The notes beneath the pieces are model-generated. The model saw only the letters and a list, made by a program, of their open reading frames with translations, did not search any database and was not told the DNA's origin. A stretch of DNA of 64,000 nt, from the NCBI GenBank assembly GCA_031289095.1, contig JAITQD010000105.1:38293-102292 (forward strand), written 5' to 3'. This stretch comes from Azoarcus sp. GTDB taxonomy: Bacteria > Pseudomonadota > Gammaproteobacteria > Burkholderiales > Rhodocyclaceae. A program made the translations under genes and the position numbers. Positions within the stretch are counted from its first letter, which is position 1; every line of letters begins with the position of its first letter. Shown piece by piece: positions 16,667 through 26,815 of this stretch.

Positions 16667-17761
16667 ATGCGCGTCCTGATCGTCAAAACCTCCTCGTTGG
16701 GTGACGTCATTCATACCCTGCCTGCCGTCACCGACGCGGCCCGCGCCTTGCCTGGCGTCCGTTTCGACTGGGTGGTGGAAGAAGCCTTCGCCGAAATTCC
16801 CGGCTGGCATCCGGCGGTCGAGCGTGTCATCCCGGTGGCGCTACGGCGCTGGCGCGCGCATCCCTTTGCCGCCGCCACACGGTGCGAATGGCGCGCCTTC
16901 CGCGCTGCGCTTGCCGAATCGCGTCCCGACCTCATAATCGACGCACAGGGGTTGCTGAAAAGCGCCTGGCTGGCGAGCAAAGCGTGTGCCCCCGTGCACG
17001 GACTTGATCGCCGTTCGGCGCGCGAACCCTTGGCGAGTCTGGCTTACGCGCACCGTTACGCCGTGCCCTGGAGCCATCATGCCGTGCGCCGCGTGCGTGA
17101 GCTTTTCGCCGCCGCACTCGGCTACGCTCTGCCGCCGGAGGCGCTTGCCGACGATGACGGCGCCGCCTGCGCCGATGCCGCTACCTACGGGCTGGATCGC
17201 GCCCGCGTGCTGGCGGGCGCACAGACCGTGCCCGAAGACGACACGCCTCGCCTGGTTTTTCTCCACGGCACCACATGGCCCACCAAACACTGGCCGGAAG
17301 ACTATTGGCACGACCTCGCCCGTATCGCCTGCGCCGCCGGTTGGCAAGTGCGACTACCGTGGGGCAACGACGCCGAACGCGCGCGCGCCGACCGCATCGC
17401 CGCCGGCGCCGGGGGCGCGCAGGTGCTGCCCCGCCTGCCGCTGGCGGGACTCGCCGCCGAACTCGCCGCCGCCGTCGCCTGCGTCGCCGTCGATACCGGC
17501 TTGGGTCACCTCGCTGCCGCGCTCGACGTACCGGCCCTGTCGCTGTTCGGCCCCACCCACCCCGGCTTCACTGGCGCATGGGGTTGCCGCCAGTGCCGCC
17601 TTGCCACGGATCTGCCCTGCGCGCCGTGCCTGCGAAAAACCTGCCGCCTTTCCTCGCCGGATACCAGCGTCGAGCCACCCTGTTTCGCCCGTCTGCCGCC
17701 AAAACGGGTCTGGGAAACGCTGACCGCGATGGTGGCGAAGCCCGGTAAACTGCGCTCCTGA
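16667..17761 (+). CDS. waaC: LPS heptosyltransferase I
   Basis: GT9 transferase that adds the first L,D-heptose to Kdo2-lipid A. Predicted 364 residues. The N terminus MRVLIVKTSSLGDVIHTLPA is diagnostic for WaaC. FLHGTTWPTKHWPEDYW forms the ADP-heptose site, AVDTGLGHLAAALDVP and LFGPTHPGFTGAWG follow, and a cysteine-rich CRQCRL to CAPCLRKTC closes the protein. It resumes the LPS operon after the tai4-tae4 insertion. Confidence 0.95.
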   Translation: MRVLIVKTSSLGDVIHTLPAVTDAARALPGVRFDWVVEEAFAEIPGWHPAVERVIPVALRRWRAHPFAAATRCEWRAFRAALAESRPDLIIDAQGLLKSAWLASKACAPVHGLDRRSAREPLASLAYAHRYAVPWSHHAVRRVRELFAAALGYALPPEALADDDGAACADAATYGLDRARVLAGAQTVPEDDTPRLVFLHGTTWPTKHWPEDYWHDLARIACAAGWQVRLPWGNDAERARADRIAAGAGGAQVLPRLPLAGLAAELAAAVACVAVDTGLGHLAAALDVPALSLFGPTHPGFTGAWGCRQCRLATDLPCAPCLRKTCRLSSPDTSVEPPCFARLPPKRVWETLTAMVAKPGKLRS

Positions 17762-17799
17762 ACCCACGCTCACGCCATGCCCTTTTCAATCCCTGCCCA

Positions 17800-18939
17800 A
17801 TGCAACTAGCGTTCTGCCTCTACAAGTATTTCCCCTTCGGTGGGCTGCAACGCGACTTCCTGCGGATCGCGCTTGCCTGCCAGGCGCGCGGCCACACCAT
17901 TCGCGTCTACACCCTCGAATGGCGGGGGGACGTTCCGGCGGGGTTCGACCTAGTGCGCGTGCCGGTGCGGGCCTGGTCGAACCCTCGCCGCTATCGCAAA
18001 TTCAGCGCCTGGGTCGACGCCGACCTCGCGCGCCGGCCCGCCGGTTGCGTCATCGGCTTCAACAAGATGCCCGGCCTCGACATCTATTACGCCGCCGACC
18101 CCTGCTACGAGGAAAAGGCCCGCACCCTGCGCAATCCGCTCTACCGCCTGGGCGGACGCTATCGCCACTTCGCTGCCTGGGAACGCGCCGTGTTCGCGCC
18201 CGCGAGCCGCACCGACATCCTGATGATCTCCAGCGTGCAGCAACCGTTCTTCATGCGCCATTACGGCACCCCGGCGGAACGCTTCCACCTGTTGCCGCCG
18301 GGCATCGCCCCCGACCGCCGCGCCCCTGTCGACGCTCCCGCCATCCGCGCCGCGTTCCGTGCTGAATTCGGCCTGCGCGACGACGACTTCCTGCTGGCGC
18401 AGATCGGCTCCGGCTTCAAGACCAAGGGGCTTGATCGCAGCCTGCTGGCACTGGCCGCGCTCCCCGAGGCGTTGCGCCGCCACACGCGCCTCATCGCCAT
18501 CGGCGACGACGACCCGCGTCCCTTCCAGCGCCAGGCCAAGGCGCTCGGACTGGACGAGCGTGTCGCCATCCTGCGTGGCCGCGACGACATCCCGCGCTTC
18601 TTGCTCGGCGCGGATCTGCTCATCCACCCGGCCTACAGCGAAGCCGCCGGCATCATCCTCCTTGAAGCCCTCGTCGCCGGTCTGCCGGTGCTTACCACCG
18701 ACGTGTGCGGCTACGCGCACTACATCGCCGAAGCCGATGCCGGCCAGCTCATCGCTGCGCCCTTCGCACAGGAAAACCTCAACGCCGCGCTGGCCGCCAT
18801 GCTCGCCGACACCGGCGCGCGCGTACACTGGTCGCAGCACGCGCTCGCTTTCGCCGACAAGGCCGACATTTACAGCCTGCACGAACGAGCCGCCGACTTC
18901 ATCCTGAGCCACGCGCACGCTACCTCGGAGACCGCATGA
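17800..18939 (+). CDS. waaG: LPS core glycosyltransferase, WaaG-type (GT4)
   Basis: Retaining GT4 glycosyltransferase expected to add the first outer-core hexose to heptose II. Predicted 379 residues. The start LAFCLYKYFPFGGLQRDFLR matches WaaG. The donor half has IGSGFKTKGLDRSL, and the E-x7-E-type motif is seen in YSEAAGIILLEALVAGLPVL. The last bases overlap the rfaP start as ATGA, indicating translational coupling to the kinases. Confidence 0.93.
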   Translation: MQLAFCLYKYFPFGGLQRDFLRIALACQARGHTIRVYTLEWRGDVPAGFDLVRVPVRAWSNPRRYRKFSAWVDADLARRPAGCVIGFNKMPGLDIYYAADPCYEEKARTLRNPLYRLGGRYRHFAAWERAVFAPASRTDILMISSVQQPFFMRHYGTPAERFHLLPPGIAPDRRAPVDAPAIRAAFRAEFGLRDDDFLLAQIGSGFKTKGLDRSLLALAALPEALRRHTRLIAIGDDDPRPFQRQAKALGLDERVAILRGRDDIPRFLLGADLLIHPAYSEAAGIILLEALVAGLPVLTTDVCGYAHYIAEADAGQLIAAPFAQENLNAALAAMLADTGARVHWSQHALAFADKADIYSLHERAADFILSHAHATSETA

Positions 18940-19775
18940 ACGAAGTCGTCCTGCGCCCGCCCTTCGACCGCCTGTGGGCCGGGCGCGACCCCTTCGCCGC
19001 CGTCGAAGCCCTGCAAGGACAAGTGTTCCGGGAACTGGCCGGACGACGCACCCTGCGCGTCGACATCGACGGTCGCGGCTATTTCGTCAAAATCCATCGC
19101 GGCGTCGGCTGGGGCGAAATCCTCAAGAACCTCGTCTGCCTGCGCCCGCCGGTGCTCGGCGCACGTGACGAATGGCGTGCCCTCGAACGCCTCGCCGAAC
19201 TCGGCGTCGATACCATGCGCGCGCTCGCCTTCGGCGAACGCGGTGACAACCCGGCGCGACGGCATTCCTTCATCATCACCGAAGAACTTGCACCCACCGT
19301 CAGCCTGGAAGACATCTGCCGCGACTGGCCACGCACCCCGCCGCCGCCCGCGCTCAAACGCGCCCTCATCGCCCGCGTGGCGAACATGGCGCGACGGATG
19401 CACGAAGGCGGGGTGAATCACCGCGACTTCTATATCTGCCACTTCCTGCTTCACACCGAACCGCCGCCCGTACCCAAAGCGTTGCGGCTGTCGCTGATCG
19501 ACCTGCACCGCGCCCAGGTGCGCGCCAGCCCGCCGCCGTCGCGCTGGCGGCGCAAGGATCTGGCCGGACTGTATTTTTCCGCGCTCGATATCGGCCTCAC
19601 CCGGCGCGACCTGTTGCGCTTCCTGCGCGCCTACCTCAACGGGCCTCTGCGCCGCGTGCTGCGGGACGAAGCGCCCTTGCTGGCCTGGCTCGGCGGCGAA
19701 GCCGCACGCCTGGCCAAACGCTACCAACGCAAATTCGCCTCAGAATCCGATGCGACGGGAAACGCCCCGTCATGA
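18936..19775 (+). CDS. rfaP: LPS core heptose(I) kinase RfaP/WaaP
   Basis: Eukaryotic-like kinase fold that phosphorylates heptose I of the inner core, a change important for outer-membrane stability. Predicted 279 residues. GYFVKIHRGVGWGEILKNL contains the ATP-binding Lys; the catalytic loop is VNHRDFYICHFLL; LSLIDLHRAQ is the metal-binding DFG equivalent. The ATG overlaps the waaG stop, and its own stop overlaps the next kinase gene by four bases. Confidence 0.94.
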   Translation: MNEVVLRPPFDRLWAGRDPFAAVEALQGQVFRELAGRRTLRVDIDGRGYFVKIHRGVGWGEILKNLVCLRPPVLGARDEWRALERLAELGVDTMRALAFGERGDNPARRHSFIITEELAPTVSLEDICRDWPRTPPPPALKRALIARVANMARRMHEGGVNHRDFYICHFLLHTEPPPVPKALRLSLIDLHRAQVRASPPPSRWRRKDLAGLYFSALDIGLTRRDLLRFLRAYLNGPLRRVLRDEAPLLAWLGGEAARLAKRYQRKFASESDATGNAPS

Positions 19776-20515
19776 ACAGCTGGCGGCTTCTTCCCCCTTA
19801 CGACGGCGGCGAGACAGCGCGCGCCTTCGCCTCGCTCGCCGACGTCTTCGCCCTGAGCGGCGAACGCATCTCCTGCGACCCCCAGAGCAACGTGATCCGC
19901 GTCGAGCTTGGTGGCGTGCGCTACTACGTCAAGCGTTACCACCGCGCTGGCAAAAACCCGTTACGGTGCTGGCTGCTGCGGCCACGGGTGCAGGCCGAAT
20001 GGGAAAACCTGCTCGCCTTCGCGTCCTGGGGCATCCCCTGTGCCGCCATGGTGGGCTACGGGCTGGAACGCCACGCCGGTGTTTTCGTGCGTGGCGCGCT
20101 GATCACCCGCGAGCAGACCCACACCGTCGACCTCGCCCAACTGGCGCACGAACACGATCCCCGACTGCGTACGCGCGCCTGGCTTGCCCGGATCGTTCCG
20201 CAGGTCGCACACGTTGCCCGCACCATTCACGCCCACGGCTTTGTCCACAACGACCTCAAGTGGCGCAATTTGCTCGTCGATAACACCGCCACCGTCTACC
20301 TGATCGACTGTCCCGGCGGGGAACACTGGCCGGGGCCATTCCTGCGCTATCGCATCGACAAGGATCTGGCCTGCCTCGACAAAATCGCCAAGTACCAGCT
20401 CTCGCGCACCTGGCGGCTACGCTTTTTCCACGCCTATACCGGCAGGGCTCGCCTCACCGCCGCCGACAAAAACATGATCGGGCGCATCCTGCGCTTTTTT
20501 GAGGGGCGGGAATGA
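19772..20515 (+). CDS. LPS kinase of the InaA/Kdo-kinase family
   Basis: Predicted 247-residue kinase-fold protein. YYVKRYHRAGKNPLRCW holds the presumed ATP-binding Lys, HGFVHNDLKWRNLLV the catalytic Asp and Asn, and VYLIDCPGG the DFG-like metal site. The pattern fits the InaA/KdkA-type family that phosphorylates LPS core sugars. It sits between rfaP and a double-domain kinase with four-base overlaps on both sides, so all three are probably made together. The acceptor sugar cannot be told from sequence. Confidence 0.85.
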   Translation: MNSWRLLPPYDGGETARAFASLADVFALSGERISCDPQSNVIRVELGGVRYYVKRYHRAGKNPLRCWLLRPRVQAEWENLLAFASWGIPCAAMVGYGLERHAGVFVRGALITREQTHTVDLAQLAHEHDPRLRTRAWLARIVPQVAHVARTIHAHGFVHNDLKWRNLLVDNTATVYLIDCPGGEHWPGPFLRYRIDKDLACLDKIAKYQLSRTWRLRFFHAYTGRARLTAADKNMIGRILRFFEGRE

Positions 20516-21939
20516 GCGACGCCGCGCCCGTCCTTGCCGCTGGCGAACTGGCCGCCGCTCACCGCGCGCCGCCTTTTCCGTGCGCGGTTCAGCTCGATGG
20601 CGGTGCGCGTCTTGACCTGCTGCGGCCCTTGCGCGTGTTGCCTGGCAAACGCATCGTTGGGGAAGGCCTCTGGAACGGGCGGCAGGTGCTGGCAAAACTG
20701 TTTGTCGCCGCCGGCAGCGCCCGCCACTGGCGGCGCGAATGCGACGGACTCGCCGCCCTGACGGCGGCGACGATTCCGACCACGCCGATTCTCGCGGCGG
20801 GAACGCTCGCGGGCGGCGGACATTACCTGCTCACCGCCTTCCTGCCCGAAGCGCACAGTCTGGCCGACGAACTGCGCGCCGACGCCGCCACCGTGCGAGC
20901 GTGGCTGCTCGCCGCCTGCACGGGCATCGGGCGGCTGCACGCCCATGGCCTGACCCATGGCGACCTGCATCCCGGCAACTTCCTCATTGACGTCGGCGAG
21001 CCGCTCATCATCGACGGCGACGCCGTGCGCCGCCATACCGCACCGCTGCCGGAAGCCGACGCCGCCGACAACTTTGCGTACTTCCTCGCCGAATTGCCGC
21101 CGGGCATGGCACTCGAAGCGCTGATCGACGCCTACCGCGCTGGCGATCCGCGCCGCAACCCCTCGCTGTCGCTCGCCGCGCTGCGCCCGCGCATCGAAAA
21201 GCACCGCCGCGCCCGGCTCTTGGATTACCTGCGCAAAACCGTACGCCCCTGCACGCTGTTCGAGGTGCAGCACAACGCCCACCGTTTTACCGCTGTGGGC
21301 CGCGCCGACGCCGATGCGCTCGCGCCGCTCATCGCCGATCCGGATCGGGCCATGGCCGCAGGCGATCTCCTCAAGGACGGCAACACCGCCACCGTCGTCC
21401 GGGTCGACGTCGATGGCCGGGCGCTGGCCGTCAAACGCTACAACCTCAAGGGCGCGACACACGCGCTATCACGCGCATGGCGGCCAAGCCGGGCCTGGCA
21501 TTCCTGGCGCGAAGGGCACCGCCTGCGCTTTCTCGGCCTGGAAACACCGATGCCGCGCGCCCTGATCGAAGAACGCCTCGGCCCCCTGCGCCGCCGCGCC
21601 TGGCTGATTGCCGATTACCACCGTGGCCGCAACCTTGCCGAACACCTCGCCCCCCACATCGACGCCGCCGCGCCGCCGCCCGCCGAAAGCGAAGCCTTGC
21701 TGCGCTTTTTCGACGCCCTGACCGCGCACCGCCTTGGCCATGGCGACCTCAAGGCCACCAACCTGCTTTGGGACGACGCGCGGGGCATCGTCGTCATCGA
21801 CCTCGACGCCATGACCCAGTACACGAGCGCCGCCACGTATGCGCACGTCTGGCGGCGTGACCGGGCGCGGCTGCTCGCCAACTGGCCGGCAGGCAGCGGC
21901 CTGCATCGCTGGCTGGACGAACACTTGCCGCGAGGGTAG
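20512..21939 (+). CDS. tandem-domain LPS kinase (two kinase folds in one protein)
   Basis: Predicted 475 residues made of two successive kinase-like domains. Domain one (about 30-230) has QVLAKLF, the catalytic loop HGLTHGDLHPGNFLI and IIDGDAV. Domain two (about 275-465) has ALAVKRYNL, HRLGHGDLKATNLLW and VVIDLDAM. Both keep the Lys, the catalytic Asp, the Asn and the metal-binding Asp, so both could be active. It ends the overlapping waaG-rfaP-InaA-kinase run. Related single-domain enzymes phosphorylate LPS core heptose or Kdo; the substrates of this fusion are unknown. Confidence 0.82.
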   Translation: MSDAAPVLAAGELAAAHRAPPFPCAVQLDGGARLDLLRPLRVLPGKRIVGEGLWNGRQVLAKLFVAAGSARHWRRECDGLAALTAATIPTTPILAAGTLAGGGHYLLTAFLPEAHSLADELRADAATVRAWLLAACTGIGRLHAHGLTHGDLHPGNFLIDVGEPLIIDGDAVRRHTAPLPEADAADNFAYFLAELPPGMALEALIDAYRAGDPRRNPSLSLAALRPRIEKHRRARLLDYLRKTVRPCTLFEVQHNAHRFTAVGRADADALAPLIADPDRAMAAGDLLKDGNTATVVRVDVDGRALAVKRYNLKGATHALSRAWRPSRAWHSWREGHRLRFLGLETPMPRALIEERLGPLRRRAWLIADYHRGRNLAEHLAPHIDAAAPPPAESEALLRFFDALTAHRLGHGDLKATNLLWDDARGIVVIDLDAMTQYTSAATYAHVWRRDRARLLANWPAGSGLHRWLDEHLPRG

Positions 21940-21988
21940 GCGTGTTGCAGCCTTCGTGAAGGCGGCAGGACGGACAAAGATTTCTTCC

Positions 21989-23050
21989 TCAGCAGCACTG
22001 CGACAGCATTGCCGTCGCCAGTTTTCCGATTGCCGCTTCCGAAAGATCGTCCGCATCCAGTCGGCAGGCATCGGGAAGACGCTGGAAATGCCTGCCCTGC
22101 GAACGCGCATACAACGGGTCGTAATGGCGGACGATCAATTCCCGGAACAGATTGGGCAGATCGCCCTGCCGCGCCCAGTCCTTCCAGCGGTCGAGTGTGG
22201 CGTTGTCGATGAAGCCCTGTAGGCGCTGCAAGCGCGCCACGAGGGTAGCGAGGTTGTCGCCGAGATAGGCGTATTCGTCAAGCAGATAGGCGAGTCGTGC
22301 TTCGAGACTGGCGTGGATTTCGGTGCACAGCGAAACGCGCATGGCGTCCACCAGCGTATTGGGCAGGGCGCACGCGCCGATCTTGCGGCTTTCTGCTTCC
22401 ACGTAGACGACTCGCGTCGGATCGAAACGCTCCAGCCGTTGCGCAAGGCCGGTTTCAAACCATTTCTGCGTCGGCTGGACGCGATACGGCAGCCCGCCGA
22501 GCACCGATCCCTTGTGCACGGCCAAGGCTTCGAGGTCGAGTATTTGCTCGCCCCGCGCCGCCAGCGCTGCGAGCAGGCGGGTCTTGCCGCTGCCGGTCGC
22601 ACCGCAGATCACATGCCACTGCAAGCTGGCAGGCAAAGTGTCCAGCGTGGCGACGACGTGCCGCCGCCATGCCTTGTAGCCATCGACGAGCTGTCCGGCG
22701 CGCCAGCCGATCAGGTTGAACCACAGGGCGGCGCTCTGGCTGCGCATGCCGCCACGCCAGCAATAGATGAGCGGTCGCCAGGTTCTGGGGCGGTCGTGGA
22801 ACTGCCGTTCCAGCATTCCGGCAAGATTTTTCGCCACCATGGCCGCGCCCAGCCGCCGCGCCGCGAATGGCGACTGCGCATACAACAGGCCGACTTCATG
22901 GCGTTGAGCATCGTCCAATACGGGACAATTCAACGCACCAGGAATATGATCCGCAGCGAATTCGGCGGGCGAACGAACGTCGACGATCTCATCGAAATCG
23001 GCGCGTTGCGCAAGGGTATGACGCAGGTCGAGCGCCGATGGACAGGACAT
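21989..23050 (-). CDS. mnmH: tRNA 2-selenouridine synthase MnmH
   Basis: Replaces sulfur of 2-thiouridine at tRNA position 34 by selenium through a geranylated intermediate, using selenophosphate. Predicted 353 residues: N-terminal rhodanese domain with the catalytic Cys at residue 97 (LIYCWRGGMRSQ), the same number as in E. coli MnmH, then a P-loop domain beginning CGATGSGKTRLL. The ATG at 23050 gives this numbering; a TTG 14 codons upstream would overlap the selD start and is less likely. Transcribed divergently from selD, with 15 bases between the start codons. Confidence 0.93.
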   Translation of the reverse strand: MSCPSALDLRHTLAQRADFDEIVDVRSPAEFAADHIPGALNCPVLDDAQRHEVGLLYAQSPFAARRLGAAMVAKNLAGMLERQFHDRPRTWRPLIYCWRGGMRSQSAALWFNLIGWRAGQLVDGYKAWRRHVVATLDTLPASLQWHVICGATGSGKTRLLAALAARGEQILDLEALAVHKGSVLGGLPYRVQPTQKWFETGLAQRLERFDPTRVVYVEAESRKIGACALPNTLVDAMRVSLCTEIHASLEARLAYLLDEYAYLGDNLATLVARLQRLQGFIDNATLDRWKDWARQGDLPNLFRELIVRHYDPLYARSQGRHFQRLPDACRLDADDLSEAAIGKLATAMLSQCC

Positions 23051-23065
23051 GGGGGGACTCTGATC

Positions 23066-24115
23066 GTGGAAGAAAAAATCAGGCTGACGCAATTCTCACA
23101 TGGCGGTGGTTGCGGCTGCAAAATCTCGCCAGCCATCCTGCGTGACATGCTGGCGCGGATGCCGGCCAGCATCGCGCCGCCAGCGCTCATGATCGGTGCC
23201 GAGACGAGCGATGATGCCGCCGTCTACAAACTGAACGAGCAACAGGCCCTGATCGCAACCACGGACTTTTTCATGCCCATCGTCGATGACCCTTTCGATT
23301 TCGGGCGCATCGCGGCGGCCAACGCGCTCTCCGACGTCTATGCCATGGGCGGCGCGCCGATTCTGGCGCTGGCGCTGGTCGGCATGCCGATCGACAGACT
23401 GTCGCCAGATGTGATCGGGCGCATTCTCGAAGGCGGTGCGAGCATTTGCCGCGAGGCGGGCATCCCCATCGCGGGCGGGCATTCCATCGACAGCGTGGAG
23501 CCGATTTACGGCCTGGTGGCGCTCGGGCTGGCGCATCCGGCGCGGGTGCGCAGCAACGCCGGGGCAAAGCCGGGCGATGTGTTGATCCTGGGCAAGCCGC
23601 TCGGCATCGGCGTCCTGAGCGCCGCGCTCAAAAAAGGGCGGCTGGACGAAGCTGGTTATGCCGCCATGATCGCTGTCACTACGCAACTGAACCGTGTCGG
23701 TGTGCAACTGGGCCTGCGCGACGACGTACATGCGATGACCGATGTCACCGGCTTTGCCCTGCTCGGCCACCTGCTCGAACTGTGCAGAGGGTCGAATTGC
23801 CGCGCCGAACTGACGTTCGACGCCTTGCCCGTCATCGAAGCGGCGAGCGAACTGGCGCGCGCCGACGTCAAAACTGGCGCATCGGGGCGCAACTGGGCTT
23901 CCTGCGCCGACGACGTGGAACTGCACGGCATCGCCCCCTGGCAACAAATTCTGCTCACCGACCCGCAAACCAGCGGCGGCCTGCTGGTGGCCTGCGCCCC
24001 CGAAGCCGCGTCCGAAGTACTGCGGCTTTTCCACGCCGAAGGTTACGTGAACGCGGCGAAAGTGGGGCATTTGCAGGCGTGGGAGCCGGGCTGTCATGTG
24101 ACGGTGCGCGGATAG
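23066..24115 (+). CDS. selD: selenide, water dikinase (selenophosphate synthetase)
   Basis: Makes selenophosphate from selenide and ATP. Predicted 349 residues from a GTG start preceded by GGGGGGA. The glycine-rich N-terminal signature SHGGGCGCKISP has the catalytic Cys16, encoded TGC, so this is a cysteine rather than a selenocysteine form. TTDFFMPIVDDPFDFGRIAAANALSD and LTDPQTSGGLLVA are the AIRS-family ATP and metal motifs. The neighbouring mnmH is its direct customer; selA and selB are not in the window. Confidence 0.95.
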   Translation: MEEKIRLTQFSHGGGCGCKISPAILRDMLARMPASIAPPALMIGAETSDDAAVYKLNEQQALIATTDFFMPIVDDPFDFGRIAAANALSDVYAMGGAPILALALVGMPIDRLSPDVIGRILEGGASICREAGIPIAGGHSIDSVEPIYGLVALGLAHPARVRSNAGAKPGDVLILGKPLGIGVLSAALKKGRLDEAGYAAMIAVTTQLNRVGVQLGLRDDVHAMTDVTGFALLGHLLELCRGSNCRAELTFDALPVIEAASELARADVKTGASGRNWASCADDVELHGIAPWQQILLTDPQTSGGLLVACAPEAASEVLRLFHAEGYVNAAKVGHLQAWEPGCHVTVRG

Positions 24116-24170
24116 CGTTTCCGCGCCCCAACGGATTTTTGCCCTTTGCGGGCGAGAGGATGGCTGCGCA

Positions 24171-25232
24171 TCAAGCGCCGTGCGCCGTCTTGCCGCGCGT
24201 AGATAGCCAGCCAACAACAGCGGCAAAGACCAGCCCCGCGATCACGATGCTCTTTCCCCCGACAGTCGGCCCCGCGCCGCTGGAAGCCAGCGCAAAGTTA
24301 TGCGCCGCCGCCGCGCCGAGGAGCATGCCGATCACGGTCATCGCAGCGTCCGAGTTGCCCTCTCCCGCGCCGGTCACCTGTCGCAACGGGCAACCGCCCA
24401 GGAATGCGCCGCACAGACCGGCCAGCATCATGCCGAGGAAGTTCCAGAGTGCGTCACTGTGCGCGATGGGCTGTCCCTCGACACCGAAATGAACCTGTCC
24501 CAACGCCGCGTTGCCGATGAACACGGCAGCGGTCAGCGCCGCCACGCCCAGCAGCATGGAAAACTGCCGGAACAGGAAGATGTGGCTGATCATGCCGATG
24601 AAGCAGAAACGTGTGCGCTGCACGATGACACCGATGCCCAGTCCGGCGGCGAGCGACAGCCACACGGGCGCGTGCTGGGAACCGGGGCCTTGTTGGCTGG
24701 CGGCGAAAAATCCGTCCTTGAAAAAAAACAGCAGCAGGAGCACGAGGGCGAGCAGAGGGAACCACAAGCCTTCGCTGGCGGGTTGCGGGTTGCGCGGCGG
24801 CAGGGAGAAGTCCCGGCGCAGGAACAGGACGCCGATACCGATGCCAGCAGCGAAACCGAACAGACCGACGACGGCGTTCAGGTCGCCGCCCGCGATGCGC
24901 AATACCATGCGTAGCGGACAGCCGAGGAACACCAGGCAGCCGGTCATCATGAAGAAGCCGAGCGCAAGACGCAGGAAGGGCGAAGAACCCGCCGCCGGTC
25001 TGAATTCGCGCGCCGCCAGCGCCGCCGCGAATGCGCCGAGGATGAAGCCGGGAATTTCGGGACGCAGGTATTGCACCGGCGCGGTTCCGTGCAGTTTCAA
25101 GGCGCCTGCCGTATCGCGCAGGAAACAGGCGACGCAGACGCCCATGTTGGGCGGGTTGCCGTTTACCGTCAGAAGCAGCGCCAAAACGCCAATGGCAACA
25201 CCAGAGGCAGCCAGTAATATGGTTTTCGACAT
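24171..25232 (-). CDS. yedE: YedE-family putative selenium transporter
   Basis: Predicted 353-residue inner-membrane protein of the YeeE/YedE family with about nine to ten hydrophobic segments. It has the family's paired cysteine signatures: GVCVACFLRDTAG near the N terminus, then GCPLRMV and GCPLRQV in the two pseudo-repeats. The family imports sulfur species such as thiosulfate; the YedE branch adjacent to selD and mnmH is assigned to selenium uptake by context. AAGGA precedes the ATG. It is convergent with selD. Confidence 0.85.
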   Translation of the reverse strand: MSKTILLAASGVAIGVLALLLTVNGNPPNMGVCVACFLRDTAGALKLHGTAPVQYLRPEIPGFILGAFAAALAAREFRPAAGSSPFLRLALGFFMMTGCLVFLGCPLRMVLRIAGGDLNAVVGLFGFAAGIGIGVLFLRRDFSLPPRNPQPASEGLWFPLLALVLLLLFFFKDGFFAASQQGPGSQHAPVWLSLAAGLGIGVIVQRTRFCFIGMISHIFLFRQFSMLLGVAALTAAVFIGNAALGQVHFGVEGQPIAHSDALWNFLGMMLAGLCGAFLGGCPLRQVTGAGEGNSDAAMTVIGMLLGAAAAHNFALASSGAGPTVGGKSIVIAGLVFAAVVGWLSTRGKTAHGA

Positions 25233-25429
25233 GTCTGTTCCTTGTGAGGCCGATCTGAAAAGGGTGATGAAATCGCCGCCAGGCGTTCTGGCGAGCAGCC
25301 GGACTGCGCAGAATGGGCCGGCATGGCGCGTATCTCCGGCGCGGCGATGGCCCGGCATGGCTGAAGCTGGAGCGCGCGCATTACCCTGATCGCCAGATGA
25401 AGAACGCGGCGCAAGCCCAGCGGGTCATG

Positions 25430-26811
<1,382 letters not shown>

Positions 26812-26815
<4 letters not shown>

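Noticed and set aside
23066..24115. Possible selenocysteine form of SelD
   Set aside because: The active-site codon is TGC (Cys16), there is no in-frame TGA and no SECIS-like hairpin was needed to explain the frame.
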